From JBBDXA01 sp040902585 (GTDB lineage Bacteria; Planctomycetota; Phycisphaerae; Phycisphaerales; Phycisphaeraceae), in contig JBBDXA010000188.1 in NCBI GenBank assembly GCA_040902585.1, positions 1 through 18,481 on the forward strand: 18,481 bases of DNA, in the 5' to 3' direction. Shown piece by piece: positions 1-6,136 of the stretch. The notes beneath the pieces are model-generated. The model did no database searches. It was given only the letters and a program-made list of their open reading frames with translations, and was not told the DNA's origin. Each line of letters begins with the position of its first letter. Position 1 is the first letter of the stretch. The position numbers were made by a program, and so were the translations under genes.

Positions 1-1
1 C

Positions 2-172
2 TACAAACGCGGCGTCAACGCCAACGCTCCGCTCGCTCCCTTGGAGGAGCACATGAAGGGCAGCGAGATTCTCTTCGAGATCGACCTGGGTCTGGGCAGG
101 CACGCGGCTGAATGGCTCGGCTGCGACCTCTCGCGCGAGTACATCACCATCAACGCGGACTACATGACGTGA
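2..172 (+). CDS. argJ: ArgJ, glutamate N-acetyltransferase / amino-acid acetyltransferase (C-terminal fragment)
   Basis: Only the last 56 codons are present; the gene enters from the left edge and stops with TGA at 170-172. The end of the protein reads GCDLSREYITINADYMT, the characteristic ArgJ C-terminus (family pattern: W-x-CDL-x-x-x-Y-[IV]-x-INA-x-Y). ArgJ transfers the acetyl group from N-acetylornithine to glutamate in cyclic arginine biosynthesis, in the cytoplasm; the protein is made as a precursor that self-cleaves at an internal Thr lying outside this window. Whether this copy also uses acetyl-CoA cannot be judged from the tail. A weak stem (193-197 with 206-210) follows the stop but has no T-tract. 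Confidence 0.85.
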   Translation, partial: YKRGVNANAPLAPLEEHMKGSEILFEIDLGLGRHAAEWLGCDLSREYITINADYMT

Positions 173-231
173 GGCGGAGGGCCGAGGGCGGAGAGCCGGA
201 GTCGAGGCTCGCCCATTCATTCAACAGGCGA

Positions 232-248
232 TGCCCACAACCGGTGCA
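232..248 (+). promoter_or_regulatory. Possible NtrC-type enhancer half-site
   Basis: TGCCCACAACCGGTGCA resembles the 17-base NtrC palindrome TGCACC-N5-GGTGCA: the right half is perfect and the left half matches 4 of 6. Its centre is about 52 bases upstream of the sigma-54 -24 element. This is a single imperfect site, so the assignment rests mainly on its position. Confidence 0.35.
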
Positions 249-290
249 GCCATGTACGAATCGCACATCGAATCAACACACAGCGCCATG

Positions 291-306
291 AGGCACGACT
301 CTTGCA
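291..306 (+). promoter_or_regulatory. Sigma-54 (RpoN) -24/-12 promoter upstream of amt
   Basis: The sequence AGGCACG-ACTC-TTGCA matches the RpoN consensus TGGCACG-N4-TTGCW at all core positions except the first T. The invariant GG (292-293) and GC (304-305) are separated by exactly 10 bases, as sigma-54 requires. Transcription would start near 317. Sigma-54 control is classical for ammonium transporter/PII operons, which supports the call. Confidence 0.7.
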
Positions 307-316
307 TATTCCACGC

Positions 317-398
317 TGAAACTCGGCCAAGTCGTGCCCAGAATCCAGGCATGGCGCCTGATTCGAGCGCGGCTTGCCTGTTTATTAGGCAGTTTTTT
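317..398 (+). ncRNA. Candidate attenuated leader or short sigma-54-driven RNA
   Basis: Downstream of the predicted start, 341-364 folds into a nine-pair stem with one bulged C and a five-base loop. It is followed by TGCCT/AGGCA (375-379 with 387-391, seven-base loop) and T393-T398, an intrinsic-terminator layout with a short stem. CAGGC (346-350) can pair with GCCTG at 356-360 or with the second GCCTG at 376-380; the second pairing would disrupt the terminator. The structure could end a short RNA of about 80 nt or act as an attenuator for amt. No known riboswitch or sRNA family was recognised. Confidence 0.35.
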
Positions 399-560
399 CG
401 ATCGCCGATTCGTCAGGGTCTCGTCGGGATGCTGGTTTGAAGGTTCCTGTCAGATAAAACAAAAGTTCCACACTAAGCCCGCTTCGGTGCGCCTGTTGCA
501 TCGGGGATGGGGCGCTGTGACTGATCGTGTGCCCGCTTCTGGCGGGACAAGGAGGCTTTT

Positions 561-1964
561 ATGTTCAGATGGCTGATCGTTGCATGTGTGTCAATGCTCC
601 TTCTGGGCGGCTCAGCCCGCGCGGAGAGCGATCCGCCGACCGGTGCGCCGGCCGGCACGGCGGTGGGCGATTCGACGACCCCGCCCGCGTCCGCCGAAGT
701 GCCACCCCCCTTCGACAAGGCAGACACCGCGTGGATGCTCATGGCCTCCGCCCTGGTGCTCTTCATGACGCCGGGCCTGGCGTTTTTCTATGGCGGGCTC
801 GTTCGCCGCAAGAACGTGCTCAGCGTGCTCATGCAATGTTTCATGTGCATGGGCCTGGTCACGGTCATCTGGGTCTTCTTCGGATTCAGCCTGGCGTTCG
901 GCGGCGACACGGCCGGCGGATTCATCGGCGATCCGGGGCAATACTTTCTGCTCAACGGTGTGGGCTTTGGCACCACCATGAAAGTGGCCGGCACCTGGAC
1001 AACCGTGCCGGGACAGCTCTTCGCCGCGTTTCAGTGCATGTTCGCCATTATCACCCCCGCGCTCATCCTCGGTGCCTTCGCTGAGCGAATGAAGTTCAGC
1101 GCGTTCACCCTCTTCATCGCCTTCTGGCTCATCGTCGTTTACTGCCCCGTCGCCCACTGGGTCTGGGGCGGCGCGGAAGGCTTCTTCGGCCTGGGCAAGG
1201 ACGGCGCACTCGACTTCGCCGGCGGCACGGTCATTCACGTCAATGCAGGCGTCGCGGCCCTCGTCGCGGTGCTGGTCATGGGCAAGCGGCAGGGCTATCC
1301 CACTCGTATCAGCCCGCCGCACAATCTGCCCTTCGCCGTGCTGGGCGCGGGGATGTTGTGGTTCGGGTGGTTCGGCTTCAACGCGGGCAGTGCGGGCGGG
1401 GCAGGCGAAGGGGCGGTGCGGGCGTTCGCGGTGACTCATATCGCCGCCGCCACCGCTGGCTTCGCCTGGTCGCTCATCGAATGGATGCGCAACGGTCGGC
1501 CCACGGTGCTGGGCATCATCACGGGTGCCGTCGCCGGCCTCGTCGCCATCACGCCCGCCTCCGGCTATGTCGATGCAGGGGGTGCTCTGTGCATCGGCCT
1601 GGGCGCGTGCATTTTCTCTTTCATCTTCGTTGCCGTACTCAAGGAAAAATTCGGCTATGACGATTCGCTGGATGTCTTCGGCGTTCACGGCATCGCGGGC
1701 TTGTGGGGCGCGATCGCGACGGGCATCTTCGCCGTCGAGGGTTTCGGCATCGACGGCAAGGGCGGCCTGCTGACAGGCAACATCGCGCAGCTCGGCGTGC
1801 AGTTCAAAGCATTGTTATACACCGTTGTCTGGTCCGCCTTCGCGTCGTTTGTCCTTCTCAAATTCGTCGATATGCTCGTCGGCCTGCGCCCGACCGAACA
1901 CGATGAACGTGTCGGACTCGACCTGACCGATCATGCCGAGACCGCGTACACGCTGGTGGAGTAA
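561..1964 (+). CDS. amt: Ammonium transporter, Amt/MEP/Rh family
   Basis: A 467-aa inner-membrane ammonium channel. Residues 1-21 form a signal peptide ending SARA, followed by a Pro/Ala/Thr-rich linker to about 50; eleven hydrophobic segments follow. Family hallmarks are present: ALVLFMTPGLAFFYGGLVR (64-82), the conserved Asp218 in ALDFAGG, and the twin pore histidines His226 (GGTVIHVNAG) and His376 (FGVHGIAGLWG). The C-terminal tail, GLDLTDHAETAY, is the segment that in this family meets the PII T-loop. The ATG is set by a strong AAGGAGG (549-555) five bases upstream. It is followed by a PII gene, the usual partner that blocks the channel under nitrogen excess. A sigma-54 promoter and possible attenuator precede it. 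Confidence 0.96.
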   Translation: MFRWLIVACVSMLLLGGSARAESDPPTGAPAGTAVGDSTTPPASAEVPPPFDKADTAWMLMASALVLFMTPGLAFFYGGLVRRKNVLSVLMQCFMCMGLVTVIWVFFGFSLAFGGDTAGGFIGDPGQYFLLNGVGFGTTMKVAGTWTTVPGQLFAAFQCMFAIITPALILGAFAERMKFSAFTLFIAFWLIVVYCPVAHWVWGGAEGFFGLGKDGALDFAGGTVIHVNAGVAALVAVLVMGKRQGYPTRISPPHNLPFAVLGAGMLWFGWFGFNAGSAGGAGEGAVRAFAVTHIAAATAGFAWSLIEWMRNGRPTVLGIITGAVAGLVAITPASGYVDAGGALCIGLGACIFSFIFVAVLKEKFGYDDSLDVFGVHGIAGLWGAIATGIFAVEGFGIDGKGGLLTGNIAQLGVQFKALLYTVVWSAFASFVLLKFVDMLVGLRPTEHDERVGLDLTDHAETAYTLVE

Positions 1965-1968
1965 AAGG

Positions 1969-2070
1969 AATTGCGGATTGAGGATCGCGGATTGCGGGTT
2001 GTTTCAAACACACCACGCCGCAGGCCTGCTTCACTCCGCAATCCGCATTCCGCATTCCGCAATCCGCATT
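1969..2070. repeat. GCGGATTGCGG-type intergenic inverted repeat
   Basis: The amt-PII gap is built from permutations of GCGGATTG and its complement. GCGGATTGCGG at 1987-1997 is complementary to CCGCAATCCGC at 2036-2046 and again at 2057-2067, with further GCATTCC units between them. The RNA could form a hairpin with alternative right arms between the two cistrons. No transposase or target duplication is seen. Confidence 0.65.
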
Positions 2071-2103
2071 TGTTTCCCCTAAACCCCACACCCAAGAATC
2101 AAT

Positions 2104-2445
2104 ATGAAATACGTCATCGCCGTCATTCAACCTGATCGACTCAACGATGTGCTCGATGAACTGGAAAAGGCCGAGGTGCATCTCGTGACCGCGGTGCAGA
2201 TCATGGGCCGCGGCCGGCAGAAAGGCATCGCCGAGGTGTACCGCGGCCACAAGGAAGCGGGCAGTCTGCTGCGGAAGGTGAAGATTGAAGTCGCAGTCAA
2301 CGACTCCTTCCTTCAGCCGACGATCGACGCCATCACCAAGGGCGCCCGCACCGGACACATCGGCGACGGCAAGATTTTCGTGCTCGACATGGAGCAGTGC
2401 ATCCGCATTCGCACCGGCGAGACGGGCAGCGTCGCGATCGGCTGA
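2104..2445 (+). CDS. glnK: PII nitrogen regulatory protein (GlnB/GlnK family)
   Basis: A 113-aa PII trimer subunit that senses ATP/ADP and 2-oxoglutarate and, next to amt, probably plugs the Amt pore. It aligns without gaps to E. coli GlnB. The T-loop runs from about 37 to 55 with Gln39, Lys40 and Tyr46 kept. The B-loop/C-loop residues TGHIGDGKIFV and IRIRTGE for nucleotide binding are intact, as is Lys58. The uridylylation residue Tyr51 is replaced by Glu (GHKEAGSLL), so GlnD-type control at that site is not possible. It lies 139 bases after amt and probably shares its transcript; the Shine-Dalgarno is poor. The symbol glnK rather than glnB is chosen only because of the amt linkage. Confidence 0.93.
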   Translation: MKYVIAVIQPDRLNDVLDELEKAEVHLVTAVQIMGRGRQKGIAEVYRGHKEAGSLLRKVKIEVAVNDSFLQPTIDAITKGARTGHIGDGKIFVLDMEQCIRIRTGETGSVAIG

Positions 2446-2625
2446 TACGATCAGCTTGAAACGCCTCACACTTGAATTGCCTCAAAAAGGGGAAACCCCC
2501 ATTGACCCATCGAAGACGCCTCCTTACCTTTAAGGGATCGGCGCGTCGTGACTACTCGTCGAGTTGGTCACTGAAAAGAAGGTCCACGGTGACCGGTCTG
2601 GGCTTACTCAGCCGCACCGCGACTC

Positions 2626-2651
2626 AGCCCCGGCTGCCATCGGCCGGGGCT
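2626..2651 (+). terminator. Hairpin after the amt-PII operon
   Basis: AGCCCCGGC (2626-2634) is perfectly complementary to GCCGGGGCT (2643-2651), with an eight-base loop. The nine-pair GC-rich stem would be very stable but is followed by GTTCATTTG rather than a clean T-run, so it is a weak or Rho-assisted terminator candidate. The rest of 2446-2734 shows no convincing gene. Confidence 0.5.
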
Positions 2652-2734
2652 GTTCATTTGCCGACCCGTCGCTTTCAGCGATCAACCTCATCGTGCCGAT
2701 AACGCATCTATCAGCCGACCGGAGAGACGCGATC

Positions 2735-2911
2735 ATGGGCACACTGCTTTACCTGACTCTGAAAGTGCTCGGTAAGATCAATATGGATGACGACTGGTTG
2801 AACGTCTGCCATCTCCTGGCGATCGATTCCATCGCATTCTCCATCCTGATCCACGGCTTCCTCCGGCGCAGACGCGGCTCGGCGAAAGAGAAACGATCCG
2901 ATGAAACCTAG
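2735..2911 (+). CDS. Possible small hydrophobic protein, unknown
   Basis: A 58-codon frame starting MGTLLYLTLKVLGKI, with a Shine-Dalgarno-like GGAGAG (2721-2726) eight bases before the ATG. Residues 2-12 and about 22-42 are hydrophobic, and the end is basic (FLRRRRGSAKEKRSDET), suggesting a small membrane protein with a cytoplasmic positive tail. I recognise no family. The frame continues upstream to 2564, but that part looks like intergenic sequence. Antisense frames across the same DNA are also open, as expected at this GC content, so the support is the ribosome binding site and hydrophobicity only. Confidence 0.4.
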   Translation: MGTLLYLTLKVLGKINMDDDWLNVCHLLAIDSIAFSILIHGFLRRRRGSAKEKRSDET

Positions 2912-3072
2912 TCCGGCTGCTATCCGATTCGCCGCGCGGATCAACCGGCACGCATGGGCGATGAAGCCGAACCCGAAGACAATGACCACCCCATGCAAGG
3001 TGTCGTCGGCGCCGCCTGATCCGACGAAGGGCCTGCGCCGAGGCTACACTTTGCACATCTGCACACGCACCA

Positions 3073-3157
3073 GGCCTCGTGGCGGAACGGCAGACGCTGC
3101 GGACTTAAAATCCGTTGACCCGCAAGGGTCGTGTGGGTTCGACTCCCACCGGGGCCA
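3073..3157 (+). tRNA. tRNA-Leu (anticodon UAA)
   Basis: A full cloverleaf with a class II variable arm, 85 nt. The acceptor GGCCTCG (3073-3079) pairs with CGGGGCC (3150-3156) with one U-G. The D stem is GCG/CGC. The anticodon stem GCGGA/TCCGT encloses loop CTTAAAA with anticodon TAA at 3106-3108, reading UUA. The long variable arm GACCC-GCAA-GGGTC (3117-3130) marks a leucine tRNA, and the T arm is GTGGG-TTCGACT-CCCAC. The discriminator base is A3157; CCA is not encoded. The 3' end lies only 10 bases from the stop codon of the convergent DUF1501 gene. Confidence 0.96.
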
Positions 3158-3167
3158 CTTGAGAACC

Positions 3168-4415
3168 TCATCCCTTCAACACCGCCGCCGGCTTGAACGC
3201 CTCGCCCAGCACCGCCTTGCTGTCGGCGCCTAACCAGTTGTCCAGTATGGCCGCATACACCTGCCGGAAGTCGGTGTGGTGTTTCATGTCGCCTTCGCTA
3301 TCCAGGTCCGTCAGGCTCGGGTGTTTGCCGATCAGGCCGGGCTTCACCTTCGCGCCGGCGAGGAACATCGGGGCGCTGGTGCCGTGGTCCGTGCCGCGGC
3401 TGGCGTTTTCCTTCACGCGCCGGCCGAACTCGCTGAAGGTCATCACCAACACGCGTTGATCGTGACTGTGTTCGACCATGTCCTTCATGAAAGCCGCGAC
3501 CGCGTCGCCGTATTCTTTCAACTGCGCGGCGTGTGTCGGAGCCTGGGTGGCGTGCGTATCGAAACCATCGAGCGTGACATAGTAGATGCGCGTGGTCAGG
3601 CCGCCGTCGATGAGCTGGGCGATGGTTTTCATCTTCGTCGCCAGGCCCGTGCTTGGATACTGCACGCTGGTCTTGTAGTTCTTCAACGCATCCTGCAAGC
3701 GTTGACTGGAGACGAGGGCGGAGCTCATGCTGGTGTGCAGGAAGCCGAGCAGTTCGTTTTCCTTCGCCGCCGCGCGGTCGGCCTTGACGGAAGATTCGAT
3801 CATCTGCCCGAGCAGGCGATCGTTGCCCACGTTGAGTTTGAAACTGTCACCTGACGAGATCGAAGGCACGCGCACATCCTCCGCGACCACGGCCAGCGGC
3901 TGCCGCTCCTGCCCCAGGTGCAGCGCGGGCACCTCGCGGCCTTCGCGGGCCAGGTATTTGTCGAGATACCTGCCGACCCAGCCGGTCATGCGCCGCATCG
4001 ACTGCACCTCGCGCATGGCGGTGTGCCAGATATCCATCGAAGAAAAGTGCGAACGGTCCGGATTCGGATAACCCACGCCCTGCACGATCGAAAGTTGATT
4101 AGCCTCGACAAGGTCAGCAAGTCCCGAGAGCGAGGGATGCAGACCGATGTGGTCATCGATCTTTTGGACCTGTTCAGGGCCGACGCGCAGCGTGAAGCGA
4201 TTGCGGTGGTAGGCATCGTCCGCGTAAGGGATGACGGTGTTCAGGCCGTCGTTGCCGCCCGAGAGCTGAACGACGACGAGAATGTTCTCGCCCTTCTTCG
4301 CCTGCTCCGCTGCGTGCAGAGAGGTATTCAAAAGGAATGCGGGCACGGCCGGCGCGAGAGAGAGCAGCGCGGCGGAAGTGGAAGAACGCTTGAGAAAGTC
4401 GCGGCGGGTGGTCAT
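3168..4415 (-). CDS. DUF1501 family protein, Tat-exported
   Basis: A 415-aa protein of the DUF1501 (alkaline-phosphatase/sulfatase-like fold) family. The ATG at 4415 is chosen because it begins MTTRRDFLKRSS, a twin-arginine Tat signal, followed by a hydrophobic stretch to about residue 35; the 36 codons upstream in frame only translate a GGGTTC-type repeat. Family landmarks are LSGGNDGLNTVIPY, LDGFDTHA, TFSEFGRRVKEN and GTDHGTSAPMFLAG. DUF1501 proteins are common exported proteins of planctomycetes with no settled substrate. The gene follows a DUF1800 gene on the same strand with a 156-base gap, the usual arrangement. No Shine-Dalgarno is visible because the repeat abuts the start. It converges on tRNA-Leu. 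Confidence 0.93.
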   Translation of the reverse strand: MTTRRDFLKRSSTSAALLSLAPAVPAFLLNTSLHAAEQAKKGENILVVVQLSGGNDGLNTVIPYADDAYHRNRFTLRVGPEQVQKIDDHIGLHPSLSGLADLVEANQLSIVQGVGYPNPDRSHFSSMDIWHTAMREVQSMRRMTGWVGRYLDKYLAREGREVPALHLGQERQPLAVVAEDVRVPSISSGDSFKLNVGNDRLLGQMIESSVKADRAAAKENELLGFLHTSMSSALVSSQRLQDALKNYKTSVQYPSTGLATKMKTIAQLIDGGLTTRIYYVTLDGFDTHATQAPTHAAQLKEYGDAVAAFMKDMVEHSHDQRVLVMTFSEFGRRVKENASRGTDHGTSAPMFLAGAKVKPGLIGKHPSLTDLDSEGDMKHHTDFRQVYAAILDNWLGADSKAVLGEAFKPAAVLKG

Positions 4416-4417
4416 GG

Positions 4418-4460
4418 TTTGGTTCCGGGTTGAGGGTTCCGGGTTCAGGGTTCGGTTCAG
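4418..4460. repeat. Degenerate GGGTTC/GGTTCC tandem repeat
   Basis: The 5' flank of the DUF1501 gene is a run of hexamer-like units, GGTTCC, GGGTTG, AGGGTTCC, GGGTTC, AGGGTTC and GGTTC. It sits where a ribosome binding site should be, so it is untranslated leader or the site of a recent expansion. It directly abuts the inverted repeat at 4460-4567. Confidence 0.7.
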
Positions 4461-4567
4461 GTGCCACGGGTCGACGAGGCTTGGCGAGTAGACCCGTGCG
4501 TACGCCAGGTGCGTCACGGACAATCGGCACGGGTCTGCGTCGGCGGCCCTCCTTGACCCGTGGCACC
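4460..4567. repeat. GGTGCCACGGGTC palindromic element, copy A
   Basis: GGTGCCACGGGTC (4460-4472) is perfectly complementary to GACCCGTGGCACC (4555-4567). Nested inside, GACCCGTGC (4491-4499) is complementary to GCACGGGTC (4527-4535). The 108-base element can therefore form an outer stem with an inner hairpin. It fills the gap between the DUF1800 and DUF1501 genes and encodes no transposase, so it looks like a short palindromic repeat of the REP/MITE kind. A related copy lies at 6002-6104. Confidence 0.75.
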
Positions 4568-4571
4568 CAAG

Positions 4572-5966
4572 TCAACACAGTTGAAACTCAGGCATCGCGC
4601 CGATCGCATGAATCGTATCGGCGAGCGTCTTGTTCGCATCGCCGGACTGCTCGGCCACCTTGATCAGACGCTGGCGTACCTCGCCGGGCACCGGTACCGC
4701 GACGAGCAGTTCCAGCAGCCAGTCGATAGTCTTCTGTGGCGAGGTCGCGCCGTGTTTGCGCGCCAGGGCCGAGAGCGTGCCGCCGTCGAACTTCGTTTCA
4801 GGGTGATGCAACAGCCCGCGCACCAGGTTGGCCCGGCTCAACAGCGTCGAAGAGTTGATCCACGTGCGCCCGCCCTCCCAGCCTTTCACGTTGGGCGGAT
4901 AGAAGACCGCCTGCCCGAGCTGCTGCAACTCCTGCGCGAGGGCGTTCAGATTGGTCTTGGCTTCCAGGGCGCGCAGCAGGCCGATGCCCAGGGACACGGG
5001 CGAACGCACGATGCGCCCGATCGCCTGCTCGCTGAAGAAAAGGTTGCTGGAAAGGATGCGGCGCACGACGGGGCCGATCTCAAAGCCGTTGTCGCGCAGC
5101 TCTTTCGCCAGCGGTTCGATCAGCTTGTCCGAAAGCACCGGCTCCTCGGCGACGAAAAACGTCGCGAGCTTTCGGGCGATAAAGCGAGCCGCGGCTGGCT
5201 GCTGAAGGACGATCTTCACGGCATCATCACCGTTGTAATTGCCCGTTGAGCCGAGGAAGCTCTTCGTGGACTCATCGTGCTGGAATGAATTGAAGCGGAA
5301 GTGGCCGCGGGAGACTTCCCATCCGGTGAACGCGCGGGCGACTTCCTTGATGTCACGCTCGGTGTAGTTGCCCACGCCGAGGCAGAACAGCTCCATCAGT
5401 TCGCGGGCGTAGTTTTCGTTGGGGCGAATCTTGCGGTTGCTCGCGGCATCGAGCCAGAGGAGCATGGCCGGGTCGCGCGACATGGCTTGCACGAACGGCT
5501 CGAACTTGCCCAGGGCGTGTTCGCGCAAAAGCTCGTGATGCTGAAGCATGAGGCGGGCGTCATCGACCTTGGCGGCGCTGGTGGCGAAGTGCCCGTGCCA
5601 GAAGAGCGTGGTCTTCTCGCGCAGCTGATTCGGCGTATACAGCATGCGGAAAAGCCAGTAGGCCGAGAGGCCCTGCGGGTTGCCTGATGCGGTCATCGTC
5701 ATGCCAAGCGTGTCCATCTGCTGCGCGAAGGCTGCGGGATCTTCTTTTGTTCCGCTGGCCTCGGCGGCCTTGGCGGGATTGAACAAGCCTTCGATGGTGG
5801 CGGCGACGCCCTGTTTCACCGCCTGTTCGAGCTCGCCCGTATTCGCAGCGAAACCAGCACGGCGAAACAGGTGCGCGGCAAGTGCTTTCGTCCAAGGCTG
5901 CTTCGCGGAGGGCTCGTACGCGGCCCAGGCGAAGGCGGGGTCGAGTTGTGGGGAGGAGGTAGGCAT
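4572..5966 (-). CDS. DUF1800 family protein
   Basis: A 464-aa DUF1800 protein. Recognisable blocks are AAHLFRRAGFAANTGEL (30-46), KTTLFWHGHFATSAAKV, the strongly conserved NENYARELMELFCLGVGNYTERDI and EVARAFTGWEV, and VKGWEGGRTWINSSTLLSRANL near the end. The biochemical role of the family is unknown; in planctomycetes it is typically encoded immediately before DUF1501, as here, and the two probably act together. No signal peptide is evident at the chosen ATG and no clear Shine-Dalgarno precedes it, so the start is less certain than the family. Palindromic elements flank it on both sides. Confidence 0.92.
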   Translation of the reverse strand: MPTSSPQLDPAFAWAAYEPSAKQPWTKALAAHLFRRAGFAANTGELEQAVKQGVAATIEGLFNPAKAAEASGTKEDPAAFAQQMDTLGMTMTASGNPQGLSAYWLFRMLYTPNQLREKTTLFWHGHFATSAAKVDDARLMLQHHELLREHALGKFEPFVQAMSRDPAMLLWLDAASNRKIRPNENYARELMELFCLGVGNYTERDIKEVARAFTGWEVSRGHFRFNSFQHDESTKSFLGSTGNYNGDDAVKIVLQQPAAARFIARKLATFFVAEEPVLSDKLIEPLAKELRDNGFEIGPVVRRILSSNLFFSEQAIGRIVRSPVSLGIGLLRALEAKTNLNALAQELQQLGQAVFYPPNVKGWEGGRTWINSSTLLSRANLVRGLLHHPETKFDGGTLSALARKHGATSPQKTIDWLLELLVAVPVPGEVRQRLIKVAEQSGDANKTLADTIHAIGAMPEFQLC

Positions 5967-6001
5967 GGGGGTCTAATCAAGTGTTAGGTGGTGAGTGATC
6001 A

Positions 6002-6104
6002 GGGTGCCGGGGGCCATGGGCAAGCGAGTCTGCGAGCTTGCCCGTGTCGGATGCTGCGGTCGTCGGCACGGGTAAGGCTGCGGACAGCCTTACCCATGGC
6101 ACCC
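6002..6104. repeat. GGTGCC palindromic element, copy B
   Basis: The ends GGGTGCC (6002-6008) and CCATGGG (6014-6020) pair with CCCATGGCACCC (6093-6104). Two inner hairpins are present: GGGCAAGC (6018-6025) with GCTTGCCC (6036-6043), and GGGTAAGGCTG (6070-6080) with CAGCCTTACCC (6085-6095), the latter on a four-base loop. CCCGTG (6041-6046) also matches CACGGG (6067-6072). Size, ends and architecture resemble copy A at 4460-4567. Confidence 0.75.
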
Positions 6105-6136
6105 ATGCGCGGCATGAGTGACACAACCCAACAAGC

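Larger units (their letters stand above)
173..560 (+). other. Intergenic leader between argJ and amt
   Basis: This 388-base stretch has no convincing coding frame. It holds, in order, a purine-rich tract just after argJ, a possible NtrC half-site (232-248), a sigma-54 promoter match (291-306), a two-hairpin structure ending in six Ts (341-398), and a short hairpin (532-536 with 542-546) just before the amt Shine-Dalgarno. If the sigma-54 promoter drives amt, the untranslated leader is about 240 nt. Confidence 0.6.

Noticed and set aside
231..440. Possible leader peptide upstream of amt
   Set aside because: It begins upstream of the sigma-54 promoter and has no ribosome binding site or protein-like character.
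317..560. Known glutamine riboswitch in the amt leader
   Set aside because: I could not find the conserved core sequences of that class; only the hairpins and U-tract are supported.
612..1688. 358-codon minus-strand frame across amt
   Set aside because: Low-complexity charged composition, antisense to a fully conserved transporter.
1969..2070. CRISPR array
   Set aside because: Units are short, mixed in orientation and lack unique spacers; no cas genes are present.
2711..2998. Minus-strand 95-aa frame with a hydrophobic start
   Set aside because: No ribosome binding site, no family, and it overlaps the slightly better supported plus-strand small frame.
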